Source: an uncultured Nitratifractor sp.
Lineage (GTDB): Bacteria > Campylobacterota > Campylobacteria > Campylobacterales > Sulfurovaceae
Direction of reading: 5' to 3'
Length of the DNA stretch: 62,465 nucleotides
Assembly (NCBI GenBank): GCA_913054475.1
Contig: CAJXJF010000002.1
Span: 1-62,465 of the forward strand
Below are positions 29,157-38,939 of the stretch, piece by piece (position 1 is the stretch's first letter; every line of letters starts with the position of its first letter). A program made the position numbers and the translations under genes. The notes under the pieces are model-generated. The model saw only the letters and a list, made by a program, of their open reading frames with translations. It made no database searches and was not told the origin of the DNA.

Positions 29157-30286
29157 TGAACAGACGCACTTTCATACTCGCCCTACCCCTTCTGCCGGCA
29201 CTGCTCTATCCGACAGCCCTGCAGAAGAGCTATCCGAACTTCGAGACCGTTTTCAAAGAGTTCGATATTCAGGCATCCTATATAGAAAATCCCGACTTCA
29301 TGAAGTTCGTGACACTCAACGAAGAGAAGTACCGCCGCTTCTACAAAAACTCTCTCAAGAGAGGAGCGGCGTATATACCTATGTTCAAACAGCTGCTCAT
29401 ATCCCAGGGGCTCAGCGACCTCTTCATATATATGTCGATGACCGAATCGGGTTTTCAGACCTACGCCCGCTCGCCCAAACAGGCGGCTGGACTCTGGCAG
29501 TTCATGGCCGCTACGGCGAAGCGTTTCAACCTGAAGGTGGGAAAGGATATAGACGAACGATACGACCCTGTGGCATCTACGGAGGCGGCTTCGAAATATA
29601 TCCGCTTCCTCTACAGCCTCTTCGGTAAATGGTATCTGGTACTCATGGCATACAACTGCGGAGAGGGCAGGCTCAAGAGAGCCATAGAGAGGGCCCAAAC
29701 GGACGATTTCGAAACTCTTATGAGCGAAGAGAAGAGATACATACCGGCCGAAACGAGACGATATATACAGAAGATTCTGCTCCTCTCCATGATGGGAGAG
29801 AGGATAAGGAGCTCCAAAAAGAGCGAAGAGAAGAGGATTAAGCGGGAGATACTCCCGGATAGCGAAACTCTTGTCAATATCTACGGCGGTACCACACTCG
29901 AAGAGATTGCCGCTCTGATTCATGCCAATCCCGGGGAGCTGTATCGCCTCAATCCGCAGATAAAGGGAGGGGTGATACCCCCGGAAATCTCCATCACCCA
30001 GATATTCATCCCGACGAAAAGGCTGCCGTGGTTCAGAGCCTACTACCATCCTCCGACTCTGAAAGAGATTTTCGCCAGAGAGGGATATACGAAACTCGTT
30101 ACACATATAGTCAAAGGCGGCGAGACACTTAGAGATATCTCCTCGAGATACAGAATCCCCGAACTCGACATCACCATAGCCAACTCCCTGCGTAGCAGAA
30201 AGGTGCACAACGGACAGATATTGATGATACCGATGAGTCAGAAGAGTTACGACGATATGATGACGAGAGAGATGAACGGAATATGA
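29153..30286 (+). CDS. Membrane-bound lytic murein transglycosylase D-like, with LysM domain(s)
   Basis: MTESGFQTYARSPKQAAGLWQFM, AYNCGEGRL; THIVKGGETLRDISSRYRI. Confidence 0.9.
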   Translation: MMNRRTFILALPLLPALLYPTALQKSYPNFETVFKEFDIQASYIENPDFMKFVTLNEEKYRRFYKNSLKRGAAYIPMFKQLLISQGLSDLFIYMSMTESGFQTYARSPKQAAGLWQFMAATAKRFNLKVGKDIDERYDPVASTEAASKYIRFLYSLFGKWYLVLMAYNCGEGRLKRAIERAQTDDFETLMSEEKRYIPAETRRYIQKILLLSMMGERIRSSKKSEEKRIKREILPDSETLVNIYGGTTLEEIAALIHANPGELYRLNPQIKGGVIPPEISITQIFIPTKRLPWFRAYYHPPTLKEIFAREGYTKLVTHIVKGGETLRDISSRYRIPELDITIANSLRSRKVHNGQILMIPMSQKSYDDMMTREMNGI

Positions 30287-30534
30287 GCGGCTTGGCGAAA
30301 AGAGATATAGAACTCAAGCCAAGACTTCTTCGCTTCGTCTCTATTTGAACGGACTATATCGATATCGAGATACACAAGGGTAGAGAACATTTCATCGACT
30401 ATCGGGCATATTCTAACTGGAGAATAAGAGATGCTTTGAGTATGACAAATACAAAATATAGCGAAGCACCAAGAAGCTGTAGAAAAACTCCTCTTGATAC
30501 CTTTTGCCAAAAGAGTATGAAAGTGGCTCTAAGC

Positions 30535-30540
30535 TATAAT
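30535..30540 (+). promoter_or_regulatory. Putative -10 box (TATAAT) upstream of mltG
   Basis: aagcTATAATctccg 32 nt upstream of ORF start. Confidence 0.45.
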
Positions 30541-30571
30541 CTCCGTCGAAAAACGAGATGGCGGAGAGTCT

Positions 30572-31510
30572 ATGAGGATTTCGAAACTACTGGATATTTT
30601 TGAGTCTGTTGCACTCTTCCTTCTCGTGAGTCTGCTCTTCTATATCACTATACCGGTGAAGACCCCCAAAAATCTATACATAAGCTCGAAGGCGACGATA
30701 GAGAAACTGCAAAAATCGGGCATCGACCTCGGCTTCGTGGACAAGCTGATTCTCGATGCCATGGGGGAGGTATCGGAAGGCTGGATATACCTCGGTGCAC
30801 AGAAGATGAACAGAATCGAACTCATATACGAGATAGCCTCGGGCAGAAACAGATACAAAAAAGTGACTCTCATCCCGGGAGAGACATCCTACTTTTTCAT
30901 GAAACAGCTCGCACGCGAATTGGATAGAAACGAGAGTGCACTGCTTGAAGCATATCGAAAAATCTGCTTCTACAAAGAGGGAGGAATTGCCGCCGACAGC
31001 TATAATATACCAATACGCTATGATGAAAGTAGAATAATTTCATACCTCTGCTCTCTCAGCGAAAGACGCTACAAAAAGTTGGCGATAGAAAATCTCGGCT
31101 CATACAACAGAAGATTATGGAATAAATTCCTAACTATCGCCTCTATCATAGAGAAAGAGGCTGCGGATAGAAGAGAGATGCCTCTGGTATCTTCCGTAAT
31201 ATACAATCGCTTGAAGAAGAGAATGAGATTGCAGATGGACGGCACACTCAACTACGGCAGATACTCGCACAGCAGAGTCACTCCCGAAAGAATCAGAAAC
31301 GACAAAAGTACATACAATACATACAAGCACTCTGGTCTCCCGGACTATCCAGTATGCAGCGTATCGCTTTCGGCCATAGAGGCAGCCCTGCATCCAGTAA
31401 AGAGCGACTATCTCTACTTCATGAAAAACAGAAAAGGCAGACACGACTTTTCGAAGAGTTATGGCAGACATCTACTCAATGTCCACAAAAAGATGCAAAA
31501 AGAGAGATAG
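30572..31510 (+). CDS. mltG: Endolytic transglycosylase MltG
   Basis: IPGETSYFFMKQLA, IASIIEKEAADRREMPLVSSVIYNRLKKRMRLQMDGT, GLPDYPVCSVSLSAIEAALHPVKSDYLYF. Confidence 0.9.
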   Translation: MRISKLLDIFESVALFLLVSLLFYITIPVKTPKNLYISSKATIEKLQKSGIDLGFVDKLILDAMGEVSEGWIYLGAQKMNRIELIYEIASGRNRYKKVTLIPGETSYFFMKQLARELDRNESALLEAYRKICFYKEGGIAADSYNIPIRYDESRIISYLCSLSERRYKKLAIENLGSYNRRLWNKFLTIASIIEKEAADRREMPLVSSVIYNRLKKRMRLQMDGTLNYGRYSHSRVTPERIRNDKSTYNTYKHSGLPDYPVCSVSLSAIEAALHPVKSDYLYFMKNRKGRHDFSKSYGRHLLNVHKKMQKER

Positions 31511-31539
31511 CGAATATTTCAGACCCGAATCCGAAAATA

Positions 31540-31807
31540 GGAGACTGTTCAATCTTTTGTCTCAATCCAAAGTAGAGCACAACTCCAGATAGCTATCCAA
31601 CCTGCCCTCATAGCAAATGGCCAATCGAGATAGAGCCAGATTCCGCTTGCAGATAGCTTTGCTCCATTCTCTCGGTTACGCAACTCCCATGAGAGTGACT
31701 CTCTATCTCGGCCTTCAGGGCTTCATCGAAATTGAACTCTTTCATTGTGTCAGCCCTTTTTGTCTGTGTTATTCCACTTCAGGTGAGACAGAAATTTGAA
31801 CACTCCC
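31540..31807 (-). mobile_element. Internally deleted IS256-family element (MITE-like) with ~25-bp imperfect inverted repeats
   Basis: Ends ggagactgttcaatcttttgtctcaa / ggGagtgttcaaatttctgtctcac (reverse complement); internal fragments MKEFNFDEALKAEIESH and NLALSRLAICYEGRLDSYLEL. Confidence 0.7.
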
Positions 31808-32014
31808 ACAACTATCGTTATGATAGAAAGCAGTACCTTCGGCCAAGTCAAAATGTTCTGATTTTTAAAAGTCCATCCAATGACGGATACATCTATGGCT
31901 ACAAAAACCCGATAACTTATGTGTTCTTGGTGGGATGGATGGGAACGAGAGAGGAGTCTTGTACACTATCAAGGAGGAGTATATTTGGCATTATACTCGA
32001 GAGGGGTGAAGCGC

Positions 32015-33154
32015 TCACGACATGACTCTCCACAGTGCGATAGCCTGTCTGTGCTCAGCCACATCGTGGCATCTTACGATGGATGCTCCATTCTCGATGG
32101 CTTTGAGATGAATGGCTATCGTCCCGGGAAGTCTCTCCTCTACCGGAGACGGATATATGGCATCTATCATGGACTTTCTGCTGGCACCTACGAGAAGCTC
32201 ACAGCCGTAGCGCAGAAAATTTTTGTGATTTTTCAGCAGCGTGAGATTGTGTTGCAGACTTTTGCCGAATCCTATACCGACATCGAGAATAATCTCGTCT
32301 CTTTTTAGTCCTATCTTCTCGCAGCGCTCTATCCTCTCTTCGAAAAACTCCCCGACCTCAGCCGTGACATCCTCGTAACTTGGAGCCTTTTGCATATTTT
32401 CAGGCTCGCCCTGCATATGCATGATGCAGTACCTCGCACCATACTCCACCGCCAACTCCACCAGCCTCGCATCGGAGGCCCCCCGTATGTCGTTGACCAG
32501 TCTGAAACCTCTTTTTAGCGCATACTCCACGACGATGGGAGTATGACTGTCGATACTAAAGAGTGCCCGCTCGCTCAGCCCGCTCTCCTCTATGGCATCG
32601 AGCAGAGGAACGAGACGGGCCAGCTCCTCCTCCTCTTGCACACTTTTGGATCCTGGACGCGACGATACCGCTCCGATATCCACGATATCGGCACCCAGAT
32701 CTATCATCCTTCGTGCCTCTTCCACGGCGAAACGGGCTTCGAATCTGCTCTTGGGATAGAAGCTGTCCGAGTTGATGTTCAAGACAGCCATCAGAGATAT
32801 TTCATTGGGCTCTCGAACGAGAAAGCTCTCCAGAGTGCAAGCTAGCTTCTCGAGCCCGAAGGGCTGTACTCTCTCTTTGCGTGAGAGTATCTCTATCTGT
32901 TTTCTGTTGGCTATGAGCAGAGAGTCGATCCTATCTCTCCTGCAAAGAACCGTATCTCGAGGTACGGCCAACTCCGCACCGATACTCAGAGCGTCCTGTT
33001 TCAAAATGTTCGCAGCCGGTGTTGGCAATCCTCTGATGGCTATCCATAAGAGTTGCATTTTTTTCGACATTATCGAGATACCTGTAGGCTCCACTCCAAG
33101 CTGTGCAAGTATCTCCTCTCTCTCGCTGCTCTCACCCACTCTATAGATTCTCAT
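32015..33154 (-). CDS. folP: Dihydropteroate synthase
   Basis: SLMAVLNINSDSFYPKSR, DLGADIVDIGAVSSRPGS, FRLVNDIRGA, DVGIGFGKSLQHNLTLLKN. Confidence 0.93.
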   Translation of the reverse strand: MRIYRVGESSEREEILAQLGVEPTGISIMSKKMQLLWIAIRGLPTPAANILKQDALSIGAELAVPRDTVLCRRDRIDSLLIANRKQIEILSRKERVQPFGLEKLACTLESFLVREPNEISLMAVLNINSDSFYPKSRFEARFAVEEARRMIDLGADIVDIGAVSSRPGSKSVQEEEELARLVPLLDAIEESGLSERALFSIDSHTPIVVEYALKRGFRLVNDIRGASDARLVELAVEYGARYCIMHMQGEPENMQKAPSYEDVTAEVGEFFEERIERCEKIGLKRDEIILDVGIGFGKSLQHNLTLLKNHKNFLRYGCELLVGASRKSMIDAIYPSPVEERLPGTIAIHLKAIENGASIVRCHDVAEHRQAIALWRVMS

Positions 33155-33774
33155 CCTGCGACTCTCCTCTTCTTTAAAAGTTCGAGCAAAACCGCCGTCA
33201 ATACGAAAACCGGTGTCGAACCCTTCTCAAGCAACAAAACCGCCCGGCCAAAAAGCCTCAGACTCTTCTCGTCGGTATCGTACAAGCCGCTTTTAAGCGC
33301 CTCTTTCACCAGCTTCTCGACCACTTTGCGCATCTCCGGGGCGGAGAGATATCTATTTTTCTGCACATAGTCGTAAACCGTACGCAGATTTAGAGAGCGC
33401 AGGTCGAGGTCCGAATCTTCCTCCTCTTTGCTATCGTAGAGAGAAACGATAGGTAGTCTGGAGCGTATCGTCGGGAGTATCATCGATTTGGAGGGCACTA
33501 TTATGACGAACTCTTTCCCAGGCGGGGGCTCCTCTATCACCTTGAGCAGTTTATTCTGTACCACATCGCTGATTTGAGGAGCACTCAGCACTATCACAAC
33601 TCTCTCTTCACTCGCCAGATATGCCTTCTCTATAGCCATCCGGGCATCTTCTGCGAGCAATCTGTCCTCTTTTTCTATCTTTACGAATCTATCCGAAGTT
33701 TCGGCCGCTCTCTCGAGCTCTTCCATCGCCGATACCGGGTCGGATGTCACTATGACCTGACTTCTGATTCTCAT
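33151..33774 (-). CDS. holB: DNA polymerase III delta prime subunit
   Basis: NKLLKVIEEPPPGKEFVIIVPSKSMILPTIRSR; position in hobA-holB-folP block. Confidence 0.82.
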   Translation of the reverse strand: MRIRSQVIVTSDPVSAMEELERAAETSDRFVKIEKEDRLLAEDARMAIEKAYLASEERVVIVLSAPQISDVVQNKLLKVIEEPPPGKEFVIIVPSKSMILPTIRSRLPIVSLYDSKEEEDSDLDLRSLNLRTVYDYVQKNRYLSAPEMRKVVEKLVKEALKSGLYDTDEKSLRLFGRAVLLLEKGSTPVFVLTAVLLELLKKRRVAG

Positions 33775-34319
33775 CAGCCCATATCCAGTTGCGCAAAGAG
33801 CGCCGCTTCGAGAGTCTGGTCGAAGAGTTTGTATAGTTGAAGCAGTTTTATATCCAAAAGAGGGTCGCTACCCCTAAGCTGGAAACTTTCGGGCAACTCT
33901 CTGTCTATGAGCCAGAGGAGACTCTCTTCGTTTCTGTACGGGAATTTACTCACACTCTCCTCTCCGTCTCCGATATACCATATGAAATATCCGTTGGGGA
34001 AAGAGATGGAGAACATATCCTCTACCAACTCCATATCTTCGGTACGATTGAGCTCGCACAGATTGGGAAACATGGCTCTCATATCGTAAACGGGCAGAAA
34101 CGGACGCTGTCTTTGCGGCTCGTTTATATGGCTTAGAACATAGCTTTTGAACCAGACTCTTCTCTCGTCGGTGAGCAGAAGCATACTCTGCCCCTCCAGC
34201 AGTTTCACTATCGCACTTCTCGTCAGAGGAGTCCATTCGAAACGAAACTCCTCCATCCAGCTGAAATCGGAGCTTTCAGAGCGTATTTTTTCGAGTGTCC
34301 ACTCCAGAAGTCTCTGCAT
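33774..34319 (-). CDS. hobA: DnaA-binding initiation protein HobA
   Basis: Size, sequence style and conserved lysC-hobA-holB context of Campylobacterota. Confidence 0.8.
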   Translation of the reverse strand: MQRLLEWTLEKIRSESSDFSWMEEFRFEWTPLTRSAIVKLLEGQSMLLLTDERRVWFKSYVLSHINEPQRQRPFLPVYDMRAMFPNLCELNRTEDMELVEDMFSISFPNGYFIWYIGDGEESVSKFPYRNEESLLWLIDRELPESFQLRGSDPLLDIKLLQLYKLFDQTLEAALFAQLDMG

Positions 34320-34320
34320 A

Positions 34321-35526
34321 TCACTTGTCCAGTTCGTACACTTCGTGCAGTACTCTTACCGCGAGCTCCCCGAATTTTTCATCTATTATCATGGATATCT
34401 TGATTTCACTCGTAGATATCATTTCGATATTGATATTGTTCGAAGCCAGCGCCTTGAAGGCTTCCGCGGCTATTCCGCTATGAGACTTCATCCCCACACC
34501 CACGACGGAGACCTTGCATACATTCTCGTCATAATCGGCGCTTCCTATTTTGTGCCCCGTACTCTCTATCACCTTCGCAGCCCTCGCAAGCTCGCTCTGG
34601 GGGACGGTAAAGCCGAGATTGGTCATGCCCTCTCTGCTCGCATTCTGGATAATCATATCGACATTTATCTGCTCTTTCGCGAGTCTGTCGAATATCTCCG
34701 CCGCTATTCCCGGACGGTCCGGCAGGTCTCTAAGAGAGACTCTGGCCTGGTTTTTGTCGAGAGCTATTCCGCTCACAAGTACCGCTTCCATCTTTTCATC
34801 CTCCTGTGCGATTATTGTACCTTCCGAATCACTGAAACTGCTTTTGGCCACTATCCTGACTCCCATCTTTTTGGCAAGTTCCACCGAGCGGTTCTGCAGA
34901 ACCTTGGCTCCGAGACTCGAGAGCTCGAGCATCTCGTCGTAGGATATGAAGTCGAGTTTGCGTGCCTTGGGTTCTATGCGCGGGTCGGTGGTATAGATAC
35001 CGTCCACATCACTGTATATTTCGCACGCATCGGCTTTGAGCGCTCCCGCCAGAGCCACCGCACTCAGATCGCTGCCTCCTCTACCCAGTGTCGTGACATT
35101 TCCGCTTTCGCTTATCCCCTGGAAGCCCGCCACTATCACGATTCTGCCCTTCTCGAGCTCTCTTGTGAGAGCTTCGGTTTTGATAGACTCGATTCTCGCG
35201 TAGGTGTGGCTGTCGTCCGTCTTTATACCCGCCTGTCTGCCCGTCATGGCGATTGCGTCATAGCCCATCTCCTGCAGAGCTATGGCCAGCAAAGAGGCGG
35301 TAACCCTCTCTCCGGAGCTCAGGAGTATATCCATCTCCCTCTTCGAAGGTGTCCTGGAGAAGTGGTGCGCATACTCTATGAGCTTGTTGGTCTCTCCGCT
35401 CATGGCCGATACCACCACCACCAGTTCGTTGCCGTCATCTTTGCTCCGGGCGACTCTTCGAGCCACCTTCTCTATCCTTTCGAGGCTACCTACGCTGGTT
35501 CCTCCATACTTCTGTACAATAAGCAT
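34321..35526 (-). CDS. lysC: Aspartate kinase
   Basis: IVQKYGGTSVGSLERI, GRGGSDLSAVALAGAL, two ACT domains. Confidence 0.95.
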   Translation of the reverse strand: MLIVQKYGGTSVGSLERIEKVARRVARSKDDGNELVVVVSAMSGETNKLIEYAHHFSRTPSKREMDILLSSGERVTASLLAIALQEMGYDAIAMTGRQAGIKTDDSHTYARIESIKTEALTRELEKGRIVIVAGFQGISESGNVTTLGRGGSDLSAVALAGALKADACEIYSDVDGIYTTDPRIEPKARKLDFISYDEMLELSSLGAKVLQNRSVELAKKMGVRIVAKSSFSDSEGTIIAQEDEKMEAVLVSGIALDKNQARVSLRDLPDRPGIAAEIFDRLAKEQINVDMIIQNASREGMTNLGFTVPQSELARAAKVIESTGHKIGSADYDENVCKVSVVGVGMKSHSGIAAEAFKALASNNINIEMISTSEIKISMIIDEKFGELAVRVLHEVYELDK

Positions 35527-36003
35527 CTATATAAATCCCTCTTTCGTAAAATACTCTATAACTCTGCGATAGACCTTCCTTTTGAAGAAGGCTACCTGTT
35601 TGAACAGTTCGTCTCCCGTGACGAATTTGTACTCTTCGAACTCCGGTGTTTCGTAACTCTCCAGATCGATTCTGGCATTCTCTTTCAGGCGTACGAGGTA
35701 GTACTTCTGTCTCTGACCTTTGAAAGGATACATTTTGGGATTTTTGGCATTTTTCGGAAAATCATAGCTTATCCACTCTGGATATTCGGCTATTATCTCT
35801 ATCTCGTCCGTACCTATCTCTTCCCTCAGCTCTCTTCTTAGCGCCTCTTCCGTACTTTCGTTCTCGTCTATTCCGCCCTGCGGAAACTGCCATCCCCGAC
35901 GCATTCCCTTGCGCCTTGCGATCATAAATTCGCACTTTTCTGGATACTCTTCGGAGAGTACAATGGCCGCCACATTGGGACGATATTTCGTAAATCTGGC
36001 CAT
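35527..36003 (-). CDS. rppH: RNA pyrophosphohydrolase (Nudix)
   Basis: GWQFPQGGIDENESTEEALRRELREEIGT Nudix box. Confidence 0.92.
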   Translation of the reverse strand: MARFTKYRPNVAAIVLSEEYPEKCEFMIARRKGMRRGWQFPQGGIDENESTEEALRRELREEIGTDEIEIIAEYPEWISYDFPKNAKNPKMYPFKGQRQKYYLVRLKENARIDLESYETPEFEEYKFVTGDELFKQVAFFKRKVYRRVIEYFTKEGFI

Positions 36004-36133
36004 CGCTCTTCTCTTCTCTATTTATAAATTTGCATTCCGATAATCACGGCAGGTATAGCACCTGCGCTTCTTATTTTGATAACATTCTATCCGAAAAGTC
36101 ATTATAGGGATTTGAAACGCTCCATCCCCCGGT

Positions 36134-37225
36134 ATGGACGAAGGATTCCGACAGACCCCACGAAGGAGAAGAGTGTTACTTTATATACACATACCCTACT
36201 GCGACAGCAAGTGCCACTACTGTAGTTTCAACTCCTATACGGGACGCTTCGATACCAAAAGAGACTATATGAAAGCTCTCGAAAGGCAGTTCGATTACGA
36301 GATAGAGAGATTTTCACCGGAAAAATCCTCTATAGAGTCTCTCTTCATAGGCGGGGGGACACCTTCGAGCATAGAGAGCGGACTATACGAGCCGCTTTTC
36401 GCGAAGCTATCTCCCTATCTCAGAGACGATGCGGAGATAACGGTCGAAGCCAATCCCAACTCGGCGACACAGGAGTGGATAGAAGCGATGGTGGCCCTGG
36501 GTGTCAACAGAATGAGTTTCGGAGTACAGAGTTTTCGCAGCCAAAAGCTGAAGTTTCTAAACAGAGCCCACAGCCCGCAGGATGCCATAAAGGCTGTAAA
36601 GAGAGCGGCACGGGCTGGTTTGGGCAGAATCTCCATAGACCTCATCTACAACTGTGCGGGGGATGACGAAGAGGGTATGCTCCACGATATAGAAGAGGCT
36701 TTCAAACTGCCCATATCGCATATTTCGGCCTACGAACTGAGTATAGAGAGTGGAACCGTTTTCTCTTCGGGTGAGGGATATGCGCAGAGAAACGACGCTC
36801 TGGCGCGATTCGTGGCAAAGGAGATAGAGGCGCGAGGTTTCGCGCAGTACGAGATATCCAATTTCGGAGACCCTTGCACACACAACAGAGGCTACTGGAT
36901 GCATAAAGAGTATATCGGCATAGGTGCCGGCGCCGTCGGCTTCGGGAAATACAGGAGATACTATCCCCACAGCGATATAGAGAGATATATCGCCAATCCC
37001 TCCGATATACGGATCGAAATTCTTGACGAAGAGGATATAAGGATGGAGAAGATATTTCTGGGACTCAGAAGCGATATAGGTGTGCAGAGGTCGGTCCTAG
37101 ATTTGGCTATGTCCGAAAGAGCAGACATATTGACAGCCGAAGGCAAACTCTATGAAAAAGAGGGGATACTCTACAATCCCGACCTCTTCATAGCCGATGA
37201 GATAGCACTCTATCTACTGGGATGA
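36134..37225 (+). CDS. hemW: HemW-like radical SAM protein
   Basis: YIHIPYCDSKCHYCSFNSY (CxxxCxxC), FIGGGTPS. Confidence 0.88.
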   Translation: MDEGFRQTPRRRRVLLYIHIPYCDSKCHYCSFNSYTGRFDTKRDYMKALERQFDYEIERFSPEKSSIESLFIGGGTPSSIESGLYEPLFAKLSPYLRDDAEITVEANPNSATQEWIEAMVALGVNRMSFGVQSFRSQKLKFLNRAHSPQDAIKAVKRAARAGLGRISIDLIYNCAGDDEEGMLHDIEEAFKLPISHISAYELSIESGTVFSSGEGYAQRNDALARFVAKEIEARGFAQYEISNFGDPCTHNRGYWMHKEYIGIGAGAVGFGKYRRYYPHSDIERYIANPSDIRIEILDEEDIRMEKIFLGLRSDIGVQRSVLDLAMSERADILTAEGKLYEKEGILYNPDLFIADEIALYLLG

Positions 37226-37311
37226 AATCGGCAGATGGGGCTTTTTACTATTTTTGGATAAAATCTACATGAAAAATTCAGGCGCAGTTGACGCAGAGAG
37301 TGAGGAGCGGT

Positions 37312-37818
37312 ATGTTTGGTATGGGTTTTACGGAGATATTGTTGATAGCTATAGTTGCCATCCTCTTCCTCGGTCCGGACAAGCTCCCGGAGGCGATGGT
37401 ACAGATAGCGAAATTTTTCAACAGTTTCAAAAAGAGCATAAACGAAGTCAAGATGAGTTTCGAAGAAGAGATTCACATGAAGGAGCTCAAAGAGGAGGCC
37501 CTCAGCTACAAAAGAGAGATAGAGGGTGCCGGTGCCGATATATCAGGTTTCAAAAATGCGGTAGCCGAACCGATAACTCAGATTCAGGATGAGATAGGCA
37601 AAATCGGCACAGACTACATGAACAGCCGCAGATTCGACGACGAGCTCTTCGCCGACCTGGAGCGTGCCGAAAAATCGTCCGATACCAAACAGAGTGGGCA
37701 GAAGGTCGATTCACAGACTACTGAAAGCGGAGAAAAGAGCGCCGAAGATATGGGCGAATCGGCCCGCTCGGAAGTAGAGAGTGGGAAAAACGGTACCGAA
37801 AAGGAGGCGAGGGCCTGA
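37312..37818 (+). CDS. tatB: Sec-independent translocase TatB
   Basis: MFGMGFTEILLIAIVAILFLGPDKLPEAM; RBS before 37312; followed by tatC. Confidence 0.9.
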   Translation: MFGMGFTEILLIAIVAILFLGPDKLPEAMVQIAKFFNSFKKSINEVKMSFEEEIHMKELKEEALSYKREIEGAGADISGFKNAVAEPITQIQDEIGKIGTDYMNSRRFDDELFADLERAEKSSDTKQSGQKVDSQTTESGEKSAEDMGESARSEVESGKNGTEKEARA

Positions 37819-38939
37819 TGTTCGAAAGTATCAAACCCCATCTCGTGGAGCTCAGACAGCGTCTGGGTATCTCGGTACTATCCGTCTTTATCGGTTTCAT
37901 TATCGCCTTCACCTTCCACAACGCCATTCTCGGATGGATAACCAAACCTCTCAACGAAGCTCTCGTACAGGTGGGTAAGATAGTCGAAAGCCGCAACTAC
38001 GACAGCTGGAAGATATCGGAAGAGAAAAATATCGGTACGAAAAAAGAGACCCCCAAGGGTCCCATGCTTGCCATGGATATCTCCCGCAATGCCCAAAAGA
38101 TGAGTCAGGCTCTGCACGAGGCGGCCGAGCTTGTGGAGAGTTCGGCCGCCGACAAAGAGCAAAAAGCCCTCGCCTCGCTTTTGAGCATAGCGGCCAAATC
38201 GGCTCTCTCAATCGCCGAAAACTCCAGAGAGCTCAAAGTTCTCATCTCAGACAGGCTAAGGAGACTCGACGAAAACGCCACGAAGATACTCAGAGAGAGC
38301 AGTTTCAACGGTATGATTACGACCCATCAGGTAGGAGGTGCCTTCTTCGTGGCTCTCAAGGTATCTTTCTTCGCGGGCCTACTCATGGCTATGCCCATGA
38401 TACTCTGGCAACTCTGGCTCTTCGTGGCTCCGGGGCTATACGAAAACGAGAAGAAGATGGTACTTCCCTTCGTCATAGGCGGTTCGCTGATGTTTATGGT
38501 GGGGGTACTCTTCGCATACTATATCGTCACTCCCTTCGGATTCCAGTTTCTCATAACATTCGGCTCCTTCCTCTACACACCTCTCATAAACATAGAGGAT
38601 TATGTGGGATTCTTCACGAAAATCATGTTCGGTTTCGGTCTGGCGTTCGAATTGCCCGTATTCACCTACTTCCTGGCACTTCTTGGGCTCATTACGGACA
38701 GAAGTCTCATCTCTTTCTTCAAATACGCCATAGTCATAATATTCCTCGTAGCTGCACTACTGACACCGCCCGATGTTCTGACCCAGCTTCTCATGGCTGC
38801 ACCTCTGATACTGCTTTACGGTATCTCGATACTTATCGTAAGAGCGGTAAACCCGGAAAAGGAGGATGAGGAGGATGAAAAGAGCAGCGACAGAGATAGG
38901 GCCGAAAAAGATTCCGGAAAACTCGACGATGCAAAATAG
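37818..38939 (+). CDS. tatC: Sec-independent translocase TatC with enlarged first periplasmic loop
   Basis: LVELRQRL; PMILWQLWLFVAPGLYENEKK; LLTPPDVLTQ. Confidence 0.92.
   Translation: MFESIKPHLVELRQRLGISVLSVFIGFIIAFTFHNAILGWITKPLNEALVQVGKIVESRNYDSWKISEEKNIGTKKETPKGPMLAMDISRNAQKMSQALHEAAELVESSAADKEQKALASLLSIAAKSALSIAENSRELKVLISDRLRRLDENATKILRESSFNGMITTHQVGGAFFVALKVSFFAGLLMAMPMILWQLWLFVAPGLYENEKKMVLPFVIGGSLMFMVGVLFAYYIVTPFGFQFLITFGSFLYTPLINIEDYVGFFTKIMFGFGLAFELPVFTYFLALLGLITDRSLISFFKYAIVIIFLVAALLTPPDVLTQLLMAAPLILLYGISILIVRAVNPEKEDEEDEKSSDRDRAEKDSGKLDDAK

Noticed and set aside
34147-35841. 564-aa plus-strand ORF
   Set aside because: Exactly antisense to hobA/lysC/rppH, composition reflects reversed AGA/GAG codons, no family resemblance; shadow ORF.
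33774-36003. Novel five-gene block next to folP
   Set aside because: The rppH-lysC-hobA-holB-folP order is already known from Helicobacter and Campylobacter.
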